The position numbers and the translations under genes are program-made. The notes under the pieces are model-generated. The model had not been told where the DNA came from. It searched no databases and worked only from the letters and a program-made list of their open reading frames with translations. Below, in pieces: positions 43,879 to 54,722 of a DNA stretch of 64,000 bases. The DNA comes from Linum tenue (taxonomy: Eukaryota; Streptophyta; Magnoliopsida; Malpighiales; Linaceae): the NCBI GenBank assembly GCA_946122785.1, contig CAMGYJ010000011.1, positions 11,718,001-11,782,000 on the forward strand. The letters are read 5' to 3'. How positions within the stretch are numbered: position 1 is the stretch's first letter; every line of letters begins with the position of its first letter.

Positions 43879-44246
43879 AGTGATATAAGAGCATGGTTGA
43901 TTTGGGTTATATCGATTTTGAACGGGAGCTGCAGCTAATTGTAGTTTGGAACTTGTCTTCTCGCCGGGTTCGATTTAATCACCCTTTATTTCGGGAGCCT
44001 CTTGAATTTTGGAATCTGGAGATATATGGTTGCAGAAATGTTTTGTCTTTGTTGAAGGATTAATTTATTCAAGTAGAAGCGGCAGCTTTGGGCTTGGAAT
44101 TGTGATTATTATCCCAATTAATAAATTTTTGTGCGCGCTTGGAGTTTTTGCTGGAGTTTGATTACCAGAGTCTACCACACAATTTGGAAGTATTATTTGA
44201 TTAGTAATTGGTGTGAAGTTTGGTTGGAGTTTGGTTGATAGTAAGA

Positions 44247-44494
44247 ATGACTTCTATTAGTATGAAGATTGATAAGTTTATTGAGAGAAACAGTTTCAGT
44301 TTGTGGTAGATTAAGATGCAAGCATTGTTGAAACAATAGGGTTTAAGGGCTTCGTTGTCTGAAAAATCGAAGAAGAAAAGCATAGATGAAGAAGAGTGGA
44401 GTACTTTGGAGGAGAAAACTCACTCTATAATCTTGCTTTATTTGTTTGGCTGATAACATCATCACTGAGGTTTCTGCTGAGAATACTATTGCGG
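44247..44494 (+). pseudogene. Copia gag N-terminal fragment
   Basis: Starting at ATG 44247 the frame gives MTSISMKIDKFIERNSFSLW, then a stop where plant copia gag normally continues Q-I-K-M. After the stop come KMQALLKQ, another stop, and a DEEEWSTLEEKTHSIILL segment. These are the first roughly 80 residues of a copia gag. The text ends abruptly at about 44494, where a GGGTT-rich element begins. Two in-frame stops show it is dead. Confidence 0.75.
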
Positions 44495-44690
44495 GCTTGT
44501 GGTGTCAATCAGGCGGGTTCGGGCTGGGTTCAATCGGGATCGGGTTCAAATGGGTTGTGGGTTAGTCGGGTTGCGGGTTCATCGGGTTCAGGTTCGGGTT
44601 CATCGGGTTGCGGGTTCATCGGGTTTTAGATCCGACGGGTTGATGGCGGATCGGGTTTCGGGTTGTTCTGGCCAGCACATCGAGTAACTT
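44495..44690 (+). repeat. GGGTT/TCGGG-rich repeat element
   Basis: Begins GGTGTCAATCAGGCGGGTTC and continues as imperfect repeats of GGGTTCATCGGGTT-like units. It cuts off the copia gag. A related element with the complementary CCCGA/ACCCG composition starts GGTGTCAAAACATAGCCCGA at 62256. Confidence 0.65.
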
Positions 44691-45084
44691 ACACATTACT
44701 CGTTACCAACTTACGCATTTTATTACACTAATTTAAAATATTTTTCTCAACTTCTTAACCAATTTATTTTTACCTCGTATATATACTTAATTTTTTTAAA
44801 AAAACTAGTCAAAATGTTAAATCAATTTGTGTGACTTGCAAACTTGTTATGTAATTAATCATAATTGGTAAAGTACACTAGTTAATAGTAATGTTGATAT
44901 CAATATTTGCAACCAAAAGACATCATTAATTGTTTATTTGATATTTTAGTATTATTTCAATAGCAATTGGATTAAAGTATCTCGTTTAGTATAACCATGC
45001 AAATCTGGTATTTGGAGTGCGGTATTTGGCAAAAACAGAGTGATAAAAGGAGTTATTTCGAAATAACTCATTGTCAAATAACTT
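44691..45084. other. Non-coding AT-rich stretch
   Basis: No gene or repeat recognised apart from GGTATTTGG repeated at about 45008 and 45023. Confidence 0.35.
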
Positions 45085-45748
45085 CAGTAAATTGTTTCCA
45101 AACGAGTTATTTGTAAAATTATTCGAATTATCCTAAAAATTGAACCATTAAAAATTAACTATTAAATTTAGTAAAATTATTGTGACTTCAATCATAACTT
45201 ACTTAATAACATATATCCTATACACTTAGCCTTACCCTCAATCGACAATATTAAGTTAGTATATGTTGTTGATTGTATACCCTAAACCATCGATACATTA
45301 TACACTAACCACATACCCTATACCCTAACCATATGTCCTTATGAGTTGTGATTTAATTTGCTAGTATAGTTAATTTAAAAGTGAAATTCATAGTTTGATT
45401 TTCAAAACATAGATAAAAAAGTGATATTTGCTAATTGCTATACCCTAACCATCCAAACCACGTACCATAAACATAAATTAAAAGGGATCTCCTGCCGTTA
45501 AAGACTTCAAATTATTTCAAGTGAACATATGTTAATAAAAAACTTGGAACCGTCAAAACCATCAATATCTTATATCCTAACCATATACACCCTAAACCAT
45601 CTGTACCTTATACCCTATACCCTAACCGTATACTTTATACCCTAAACAACTAACCGTCAAAGATTACTTATCAAGTTTAGTATAATTGTTGTAACTAATG
45701 ATTAATTTATTTATTAGTCCATAAACAATTTCTTTTATATATATATAT
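45085..45748 (+). repeat. Left arm of an outer inverted repeat
   Basis: From CAGTAAATTG (45085) to the (TA)n tract (45736-45748) this sequence is inverted at 63966-63270. Matching phrases include GTGACTTCAATCATAACTT, TTGTTGATTGTATACCCTAA and AAAGATTACTTATCAAG. It contains degenerate ACCCTAAACC/TATACCCTAACC repeats but no gene. Confidence 0.85.
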
Positions 45749-46596
45749 GGTGACTTCTACGGTGCCCAGGGCAAAATCCGAGTACGGGTACCTTGGCCGA
45801 TCTTAACCATTCGTTTTCAATCTCCACGGCTCACGTTTGTTAAACCTAACTGCGCCACTAAATAACTAAACAAATTACAAAAAGCCTCCTCCGCGTTAAG
45901 TTTGTTTTCATCCTAGTCCAACTAACTGCCCCGATTAAATTAAATGGATTAAGACTGCAAACCCAATTGGGTAGACCCACTGCCGCCCTAACCAATTTCC
46001 AGTTTCTCTAACCAATTACACGATCCCTCTCTCGTCTTGGAGGGATGCCCCTTCACAGTTCCAAGAGGAGCTCCCCATCCAATTTGAACACCCCAACTTA
46101 ATCATCTATTTGAATCCCAATTACTTGCATCCACATTCGACGTAGTTTGAATTTCCCAAATTATTATGTCTTGTTTCTTCTTCACCATTTTATTTCCCTC
46201 GCCTATCTCTTTCTAACACGATTACGGCGACCATGTCTATTATTGTGTTCATCAAACTTTTCATTTGCAAAAGAACCCTTGAAAGAGGTTTGCTAACCCT
46301 AGGGTTCATGTCACTAGTGCTTTGTCATCTTGTCTTAGCGTTATTGTGATTTTCTCGAACCTTATATCTCTCGGTGAAATTTAGGTTTCTTGATATGTAG
46401 TGTTCGTCTCGCCCAGAGGATTGAGGAAGAAGATGAAGAACACATAATTTGATTCGAATCGGATGGAGAGGTCTCCTTAGTTTGTGTTTATGTATTAACG
46501 GTGCGTTTAGGAGTAATTCTAGTTGGACTGGGTCTGATCATTGATTTTTGCAGGCTTTTAAATAACATTCAAACGTGGGCTTGTACATGACCCATG
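45749..46596 (+). repeat. Left long terminal inverted repeat of the MULE
   Basis: Imperfectly complementary to 60367-61265. The best conserved parts are the outer 45 bases and the inner 400 bases (for example ACACGATTACGGC, CCTAGGGTTCATGTCACTAG, TTGTACATGACCCATG). Confidence 0.85.
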
Positions 46597-46884
46597 CAAT
46601 ATTCAAAAGTGGGCCTGGAACGTGCGAGCCCATTAGTTTTCTCCTGCGGTATCAATTCGTGCGCCAACCCTAGTTTAACTAGCTTTACTTACCCTAGTTT
46701 AACCTACACGAGTTAACATCATCATTACTACATATCTTCCCAAATCTTCTAACTCTTGACATTCCAGGCTCAACCGGCTCCATCACACGTCTCCACACTC
46801 AACCCCCACGATCACTTTTTCTTACACCTACAATCTCTCTTTCCTCCATCTTCACCTTCCCTTGTTCCTTCTTCCTCTGACTCC

Positions 46885-47757
46885 ATGGCAAACAAAGGCA
46901 AATCGTTTGCGGATATGGGCATACTAACTCTATCAAACGACGACTGCCGATCCACCCAAAGTCTCGGGGACTATCTTTCATTCACAAGCAAGACATCTAT
47001 TGTGGCCGAGTACGAGTTCATCCACCTGAGTCCTTTCCCTCAAGAAGTGAAGAAGTTAATTAAAAATCTTGGCTGGGAAAAGTTCTTTGATCTCCGGAGT
47101 CGAGGAAGCACCAGTTACTGCCCGCATGTGGTGAGGAAGTTCTACCACAATTTAGAGATGTCTGGTCTTTCCGATTCTCATCTCGTGTCGATCTTCCTGG
47201 GTTATAGAGTCTGCTTCCAGCCTCATCAGTTTGCTGAGATCCTCGATCTCCCCGCCGCAGGACACCACATTGATAGCAGAAGCAATCTTCGGCGGCTGTA
47301 CGATTTTGAGTTTGAAGTTGAACTGGGGAAACTGACGAACGGGCGCATCCAGACTTCTTTCCTCCCAGATCCTCTTCGATTCCTCCATTAGATGATCGTC
47401 AACTGCTTCATGCCAAGGTACAGTGGTCACTCGATAATTCGTAAACTTGACCTGTTTATCCTTGTGCAAGCTCAAAGAGGTGTTCCTGTTAACCTCGCAT
47501 CTCTCATGTGCCTGAACATGGTTGAGGCTGCTCCTAGAGGGGAAAACTGGTACACTGCCTTTCCATATGCAACCTTCTTGACCACCTTTCTTGGAAGGGT
47601 TGGGATGGATATGGGGGTTTATGCTAGGGAGGACCATAGCGCCTATTTGCTAGTCTACCGTATCGTCGAAGTGACCAATACTTTTTATGACCTTCGGCAT
47701 ACGGAGCATGAAGAGACCCCCGAGGCATCCTCAAGCAAACGTCCTCGGCTTACATGA
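46885..47757 (+). pseudogene. Plant transposon-protein domain ORF in the MULE, in-frame stop
   Basis: From the ATG at 46885 the frame runs to a TAG at 47389-47391 and continues in the same frame, beginning ATG ATC, to 47757. It would encode about 290 residues. The text (LIKNLGWEKFFDL, VVRKFYHNLEMSGLS, FAEILDLPAAG, LRFLH-stop-MIVNCFMPR) parallels the third ORF of the copia at 21157-22170 (LIEGLGWDFLL, AVKYFYSNLKSPGIS, LNGILGFPSQG, LRIFHHFITHVLFPR). I read it as the same 'putative plant transposon protein' domain family, of unknown function. Open sequence upstream of 46885 lacks an ATG and may be leader or an upstream exon after the acceptor-like ATTCCAG at 46767. The TAG suggests a pseudogene, although readthrough cannot be excluded. 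Confidence 0.75.
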
Positions 47758-48253
47758 GAGTCGTTGGAGCAGCAAAGGGGCCATCATTGGATGTCTTTTG
47801 TTAAGAAGTTTACTGTAAGGCTTTGTTGTTTTTTTTTTCCAGTCTTTTTCTCCAACACTCAAAACTGTCAGGTACTGAGGGGAGCCAGTACATCATCTGA
47901 CTAGGAAAGTCTCCCATTTTTTTAATTATCCAGACAAATATTTTTCTATGCATGCAGTATTTTGTGAATTTGCCATGGCTAATTTCCCTAAGACAGGTGA
48001 CGAGATGCAGTAATGGTCATCCCTAAGCAAGGAGGTGCAATTGCATCCTACACTTGCTATGATGTGAGAAGCTATTGCAAGGGTGCAAATTTGGTTGCAA
48101 TTGAAATTGGCCCACGAGTGGGGACTATTGATGAAATTGCAATGTTTTCTCAAAATTATAGAAGTGGAAGTAGGGACTACCTATGAAATTGCAAATGAAT
48201 TTCATTGGGGGAGATTTTAATCCGCTTTTGTTCTAAGCAGTTCCAATTAGGTC

Positions 48254-48434
48254 GAAGTAGGGATTACCTATGAAATTGCAATGTTTTCGAAAATTATGGT
48301 TTTATTTAGAAGTTGAAGTAGGGACTACCTATGAAATTGCAATGTTTTCGAAAATTATGGTTTTATTTAGAAGTTGAAGTAGGGACTACCTATGGAATTG
48401 CAATGTTTTCGAAAATTATGGTTTTATTTATATT
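48254..48434. repeat. 61-bp tandem array, three units
   Basis: The unit starts GAAGTAGGGA(T/C)TACCTATG at 48254, 48315 and 48376, with near identity between units. A partial related copy lies at about 48165. Confidence 0.9.
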
Positions 48435-48990
48435 TGGTCACAAGTATAGTGACGATGATAGGCGTGAATAGTATGGATATGGCTTGATTATAATGATTTT
48501 TTTATCTATGGTGATTTTTCCCCTTTTTCATCAAGACTCTTGCTTCTTTTATCCCCCTGTGGATCTATCATGCTTCGTTTATAGTAAAATATCCTTTTAA
48601 TTATACACAATAAAGAATCCATTAATTATGTATGCATTTTTATTGTATTTATTACTACAATGAATTCTCTGACTAAAAGGGGAGTGAAAACATCGTTGGT
48701 GGAAATTCAAGGAATGGAATGATAAGGGCTGTGCATAAATTCAATTTCTGTAAATAATTAATGTTATTATTATTAGTTAGTAACGTCATTAGTTTTAGTT
48801 AGTGGGTTAGTGGCTCCTACTTTGTAGCTTCAATCTGTTCAAGAGTTGGTACTTAAGCCACTCTCCTGATCAATGTAAATCACTACTTTCAATCCTTTAC
48901 ATGGAAGCCTTTCCATATCCTAGGAACATTAAATTAATTACATAAGAATTTTCTATCTGCCTTGTACTGGGTTTGGTCATTATTTATACT

Positions 48991-49136
48991 GATTAGGAGC
49001 CAATCAGTTTTACCTTTTGGGTTACCTATAAATGAATGCAAATTTAATTATACGATTGGGAGCCAATCAGTTTTACCTTTTGGGTTACCTATACATGAAT
49101 GCAAATTTAATTATACGATTGGGAGCCAATCATTTT
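48991..49136. repeat. 63-bp tandem array, about 2.3 units
   Basis: AGCCAATCAGTTTTACC recurs at 48998 and 49061, and a partial unit (AGCCAATCATTTTA) at 49124, with almost identical spacers. Confidence 0.9.
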
Positions 49137-49261
49137 AACTGTACATGATCCCAATTAAACCTCTCTACAAGATACAATAGCTTGAAGCCTTGAACAGAAG
49201 CAACCTCACTCACAAGTTGGAAGCTGGAATTTTGGTGAAGTCCATTTGCCATTTCCACGAA

Positions 49262-49505
49262 AAAACAAACCAAACCAAACCAAATATAGAAAACATTCAC
49301 AATACCAAAAACCAAATATAGAAAGCATTCACAATACCAAAAACCAAATATAGAAAGCATTCACCAAACCAAAAACCAAACCAAAAACCAAATATAAAAA
49401 CCATTCACCAAACCAAACAAAAAACCAAATATAAAAAGCATTCACCAAACCAAAAACCAAATATAAAAACCAAAAATAAAAAGCATTCACCGAACCAAAT
49501 AAAAA
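49262..49505. repeat. A-rich ACCAAA minisatellite
   Basis: Irregular repeats of ACCAAATATAGAAAGCATTCAC-type units (period about 32) mixed with AACCA runs. They end about 75 bp from the ULP1 stop codon, on its 3' side. Confidence 0.85.
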
Positions 49506-49578
49506 AACGGTTGTCCATCATCCTGAGAAAAAAAAAAACATAACTGTTGTCCATCATCTTGAAAACTAAAATGCAAAA

Positions 49579-51442
49579 TCAGGTTGTTCTTGGGCTCGTT
49601 GACTGGGTTTCCTTGTGCTCTTCTGTTTCCTTTTTCCTCCTTTCATGGGTTTTCTTGTGCTCTTCCACTGCAGCTTCAACTTGATGTGCAACTCTTCTTG
49701 CTTCCGTGAGCACCATATGCCTTATGTAGTTCATGGGCTCTCGAACAAGGTACAAAGTGATCTGCATCCTCCTCACTTGAGTGCATGGCTATCAACATCA
49801 ACAAACATGGTGCTTACCGCATGATTCAAAAATAACAATCAATTGTGGTTTTCTAATATGCGAATTAGAATTGTCTTTACCCAAATATAAGAGGAGTCCC
49901 AGCTTGCGCCATACATCCACATGCATACCCAGACTCCACTGTCAGACCTACATAAAATAAAAGCATTGCGTGATAAGAACCAAGTTGATAAGTCGTCGTT
50001 TAATATCACAAAAAAATGGGCATACTTACCGATGAAGTTGTTCTTGATCCTTTGAAGGAGTTGGGTATGAAAACTCCGCAATCCTTGGTGGCGACAATCC
50101 CGGACCTTGTTCACGATAGAGAATCTTCCACAAGGCTTGCATAAAGATCATCTGTACAAATTAAGAAACGTTTGTACTTAGAAAGAGTTATTTACATTTT
50201 TTTGCGTTATAACGACACAATGTCACAAATTTACCATTGTTTGAACAGATTGTAGTAGAAAGGAATTGCGGTCTTCATTTGGTTGTGGATCCAAGATATG
50301 GACTTCTTCCTTGTCCAACTTAATGACAGCCAAGTACCAATGGGCATTATCTCTCATCGGAACACACACCTACATATGCGGAAATTGTCAACACGTATTA
50401 AAAAAATAAACTGCAAACCATGTAATACTTATTAAGACAAACAGTTTACCTTGTTCACCATATTGGTTCGACTAAGGAATTTTGATTCGTATAGGTCTAA
50501 TGCCACCTTGGGTGTTATTCCACATGAAATCACTAGTTCCTGCACATGTGGTAGTTGCACAATTGAAATTTTGTCAACACAATATGATTCACGTTAAAAA
50601 AACATGTGTTGTAATTTTTTTGGTGAGAGGAAATTGTCATTAAGTATAATCGGACCACAACCTGTAGTTCAGCAGGCAGATAGCACCTCATTTTCCGTCC
50701 TTGGAATTTGTCCACAACTCTTCTAGAGTCAAGTGGCAGGCCATCGCTGTTATAACCTAATATAACATGGACAAAAAACACTTCATGATACTATCGAGTT
50801 GTTATAAAATAATTCTACGTAGAAAGCATTGATAGTGGACAAACAAAACAAAATTTTGGAGTTCCGTTGATTACTTCAGCATCTACGAATGAGCGAGGGC
50901 TTAAGGACCACAATGACTTCCTCGTACAAGAGTTGTTAGAGGTTTTGACCAATACTTCGTCAGGTGGCAGATGGGCTAAAAATATATAGTGAGCAAGCTG
51001 GATTTGCTCATCATCGTATTCCATAGCGGTAGGAAGCTTAAACTTCAAAACAACCTGGAATAGGGGCCACAAATAAACACGAGTTGAAATGCATTTGTTA
51101 TGACGGAATAACGGCAAAGAACACTTAAATGGCAAACATGACACCTTTATTACCTTGTCAACAGAAGGTAGACAAATACTTTTTCCATTTGGCTTCTTTG
51201 GTGTGACCTCAGAGTCAGATTCATCGTCCGAAATAAAAACGATGACTGAAGCAGGAGTGGGTGGACTGCTTACACCTTTGGGTATCCTTGGTTTCTTTGT
51301 TGGAGTCAGAAATTCGGATGTCTCCTACAATGACAGTGAACCTGCGATTAATAAATTAACTAGAATGAATTTTAATGGTAAAAAGAGCTATTATACATAC
51401 CACAAGCTTGGACGAAGAGCGAGTAATTCTCCTATTTTCCAT
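49579..51442 (-). pseudogene. ULP1-type (C48) cysteine protease gene of the MULE
   Basis: Nine minus-strand exons fit GT-AG rules: 51442-51401, 51324-51154, 51054-50875, 50756-50662, 50539-50450, 50369-50235, 50151-50030, 49947-49881, 49788-49579 (the last acceptor is least certain). The start MENRRITRSSSKLV is at 51442. ULP1 peptidases cleave SUMO-type modifiers. The catalytic domain is recognised by VCVPMRDNAHWYLAVIKL (His in HW, exon 6), followed by HILDPQP (Asp). The segment SDSGVWVCMWM (exon 8) lies where the nucleophile is normally D-C-G, but here that residue is Ser (AGT). Exon 4 (95 nt) lacks one base: K-D-G-K-M-R-C-Y needs five A where four occur (about 50688-50691). Adding that base makes all exons one frame of 371 codons. 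The C-terminus is Lys/Glu-rich. The gene is divergent from the transposase gene, 564 bp away. Confidence 0.85.
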
Positions 51443-52006
51443 GTTGTGCCTCTAATCTAAGCTTTACTCTGTACTCAAAATCGCGGCAAAGAAGGATATG
51501 GAACCACTGCTCTACCAATGAAGGTTAATTATATATACAAGGTTAGGATAAATTGTGGCGCCATATTTTTCACGCGGAAAAATAGTTAGGGTTTAGTCTA
51601 AGGTACATGAACTTGGGAAAAACATGGGTAGTTATTAAACCTAAAATTAAAAATATACTTTTTTCGATTGAATAAAGAATTGAGTGCTATTAGTAAATAT
51701 TCGCTCATATTAATATTTGATCCTTCCCCATACACGTAGTACACAGCTAGAGTCAGCTGGCGTTTGGCTTTACTAAGAAAGGTTTTTCATTTTAAATTTT
51801 TTCGTTATTTGTGAAAATGGTAAAGAAATCACTAAGATAAAGAACAGAAAGTTCAACTCGTTCCTACCAAAAATATAAGATATCACAAATCGTGTTATTA
51901 ATGGGGATAATTATTAAGTGGCCCATTGAAGCATTAATTCGGCCATCATTCCCAGTAGGGTTTTGTAATCTACGTCCTTGGTTCCCCAAAATTTCCAGCC
52001 GTGACA
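51443..52006. promoter_or_regulatory. Divergent intergenic promoter region of the MULE genes
   Basis: This 564-bp interval separates the start codons of the ULP1 gene (minus) and the transposase gene (plus), so it must hold promoters for both. Leader-like sequence (CAAGGTTAGG, TTTTTCACGCGG) is present, but I cannot fix a TATA box for either direction. Confidence 0.5.
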
Positions 52007-54722
52007 ATGACGTCAGAGGCAGACTCACCATTGACTTCGGAGGGAGTCCAAGAAAACGCTGGTGCCGGAGCCAGTCACACCACCCAGGAAGATAATGTCG
52101 CCGATCTCATATTTCTACAGCCTGAAGATATTAAAAAAATGAAGTTCGATGATACAGAAGAAGCCTATGATTTCTACATGGACTACGGGTTAGTCAAAGG
52201 CTTGGACATCAGAAAATCAGACATTGGTCGTGATAAGAACAAAGTTATGATATGGCGTGACTATGTATGCTCTGGCGAGGGAATGAGGCGCATGAAGAGC
52301 ACAGAACGAAAGAGAGAAGCAAGAGGGGAGACCAGATTTAACTGCAGAGCCAAGATGCGTGTTAAACAACACAATGTCGATGGGAAGTGGTATGTGCACC
52401 AGTTTGATGATGTACACACACATGAAACGATCCCCAGAGAATATAGACACTACATGAAAGGGAAACATCGTATGAGTGATGCAGTCAAAGCAGCGATAAA
52501 TTTTAGAAGAGCTGCAGGTATGAAAACTTCTCAAACTGTGAATCAGGCCGTATCAGAAGCAGGAGGCTACGACAATTTGGGGTACACGAGGAAGGATGCA
52601 TATAATTATGTGGACAAAGAGAGGAAAGAACAAATCAGTGAAGGTGATGCCGCAACAGCCCTAGCCTACCTGCAAGCTAAATGCAGCGTGGACGAGCATT
52701 TCGTTATTGAACTAAAGAAGGATGACGACGACCGGCTTATTAACATTTTCTGGGCCGATAGTATTTCTGTTGCTGATTATGCATGCTTTGGTGAATTACT
52801 GTCATTCGATGCTACTTACAAAAGGAACATTTACCAGATGCCTCTCGTGATTTTTTCAGGTACTTTTCCTTCACACATAGAATTATCCCGAGCATGCTAA
52901 AATAACCCTAGAAGTTTGCATAATCTTTTGAACTTTTTTTAGTGTCAACCACCATTCGCAAACTTGCGTATTTGCATGTGCTTTCTTGGCTTACGAGTGA
53001 GGAAAATTATATTTGGGTGTTGGGAGCTTTGAAGAGAAGGCTAGGCGGTGTAGATCCCAAGACTATTATTACAGATGGGGATAGAGCAATGCGTAATGCT
53101 ATTCAGAAAGTATTTCCCGATGCAACACATCGTCTATGTTCCTAGCATATAGACAAGACTATAACCAGAAATGTGAAAAATCATCCTACTTTTTTGCCCC
53201 GATGGAAGCATTTTGTGTCAGCTGACTGGGAACCTTCAGAATTCGAAGAAAAGTGGAAATCAGTGGTTGAGGAATGCTCCCTTCAACATAACAATTGGGT
53301 CTCCAATTTATTTGGGCAAAGACATGAATGGGGGTATGCATATTTGCGTTCGAAGTTCTTCGCAGGCTTGAGTACAACATCAAGATGTGAAGGACTGAAC
53401 TCTCAACTTGCCAATTATATCGAGAAGGATAAAAATCTCCTTGAGTTCTTTATTCACTTTGATCGTTGGACTAGGGATATGAGGGAGAATGAGCGTCATG
53501 CTGATTTTGAATCCATTCATCGAGAACGAACCATCACAAGCAATGTCTTAGTCTCACTTCAGAAGAGTGGAGCGGCGGTTTTCACAAAGAACGCATTCTT
53601 CTTATTCAGAGACGAGGTTGAAAAGTCGACATGTTGCATAAGGTTGGAGACAGAGCGATCGGAAATTGAGCATGTGTACAAGGTCAAGGTGTCTGGCATG
53701 GATAAGGTTTTTCAAGTCACGTACGCAGTTGAACCCTTTGCAATGGAATGTAGTTGTAATCACTACAATTATATGGGAATACCATGTCGTCATATGATTT
53801 TTGTATTGAAAGAAGAGAGCATACTGGAACTTCCTGAAGGCCTAGTACGTCGAAGATGGTCAAAGAAGCCGAAGACACTAGAGAGCTTGGAGGAACCGGG
53901 CAGACTAGATGAATCGCAACTTTTCGCATTGAGGTTTGTCATGACTATCACTTTTAATTTTTTTTTAGTATTGGTCGAAGCTAGGTGAACATTAATTTTA
54001 CTCACTTTGTATAAAATCTTGTGTCAATCAGGTATGGTACTATTCAACAACACAGCTTACAACTAATGTTAAAAGGGGCAAAATCTAGTGAGTGCTTCAA
54101 GATTGCTCGTGAGGGAATTCAATCATTATGTGAAAAGTTGGACATGGTGGACACTGGTAACGTGGACATACCCGGCATTAATAGGCCGAAGGCGAATGAA
54201 ATTTTGTTGGATCCATTACAAGTCAAAGCTAAAGGTTCGGGGGCTAAAAAATCTAAAAGGAAGAAAGGAGAACCACGACAGTGTAGCAATTGCGGTGAAT
54301 TTGGCCACTATAGGACCCGATGCCCACATCCTGTTGGCTATGTGAAGCCAACCTCAAACAGTGATGCCCCGAATGATGGTGTTTCGGAAGAAGGTGGCGG
54401 TGGCGATGACACCGATTTTGATCCTCCCACCACTCAAGATCAGTCGGAAATAGTACAGAAGAGAAGGCAAAAGCATTGCAGTAAGTGCGGTTCTACCTAT
54501 CATAATGCAAGAACGTGTACTGGGTCTGGGCCATCCGATGATGAAAATGACGATGACGACGATTATGAGCAACCTAGGGTAAGAATAAGATATAATTGTT
54601 CGTGTCTACACAATGCAGTTGCATCCAATATTTTTGTACGTCTAAAATCGTCGTTATCGATTTTGCAGAAGAGGCCTGTTACAAGAAGTAGCAAACTAAG
54701 GATTGTTGAAAACTTTAAGTGA
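52007..54722 (+). pseudogene. FAR1/FHY3-like MULE transposase, broken by a stop and paired frameshifts
   Basis: Four exons: 52007-52859, 52943-53933, 54032-54578, 54669-54722 (815 codons). In order: a FAR1-type DNA-binding domain (about residues 45-140, with the Cys/His pattern ending VHTHE); the MULE transposase core with DDE-type residues (LSFDATYK before the first intron, ITDGDRAM, SRCEGLNSQ); a SWIM zinc finger (CSCNHYNYMGIPCRH); and two CCHC/CCHC-like knuckles (CSNCGEFGHYRTRC, and CSKCGSTYHNARTC). Lesions: TAG at 53143-53145 replaces the Trp of HRLCSWHID. Between 52943 and about 53001 the conserved text VNHHSQTCVFACAF lies in another frame, implying two nearby indels that cancel. Start 52007 is the first true ATG (52001 is GTG). 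FAR1 and FHY3 themselves derive from such transposases, but the location and TIRs make this a transposon gene. Confidence 0.9.

Larger units (their letters stand above)
47758..49578. other. Non-coding MULE interior with minisatellites
   Basis: No gene is seen in this 1.8 kb. It is notable for three separate tandem arrays, listed individually, which lie 3' of both neighbouring genes. Confidence 0.55.

Noticed and set aside
48254..49505. CRISPR-like spaced repeats
   Set aside because: Units are directly adjacent minisatellites without unique spacers in a plant nuclear context.
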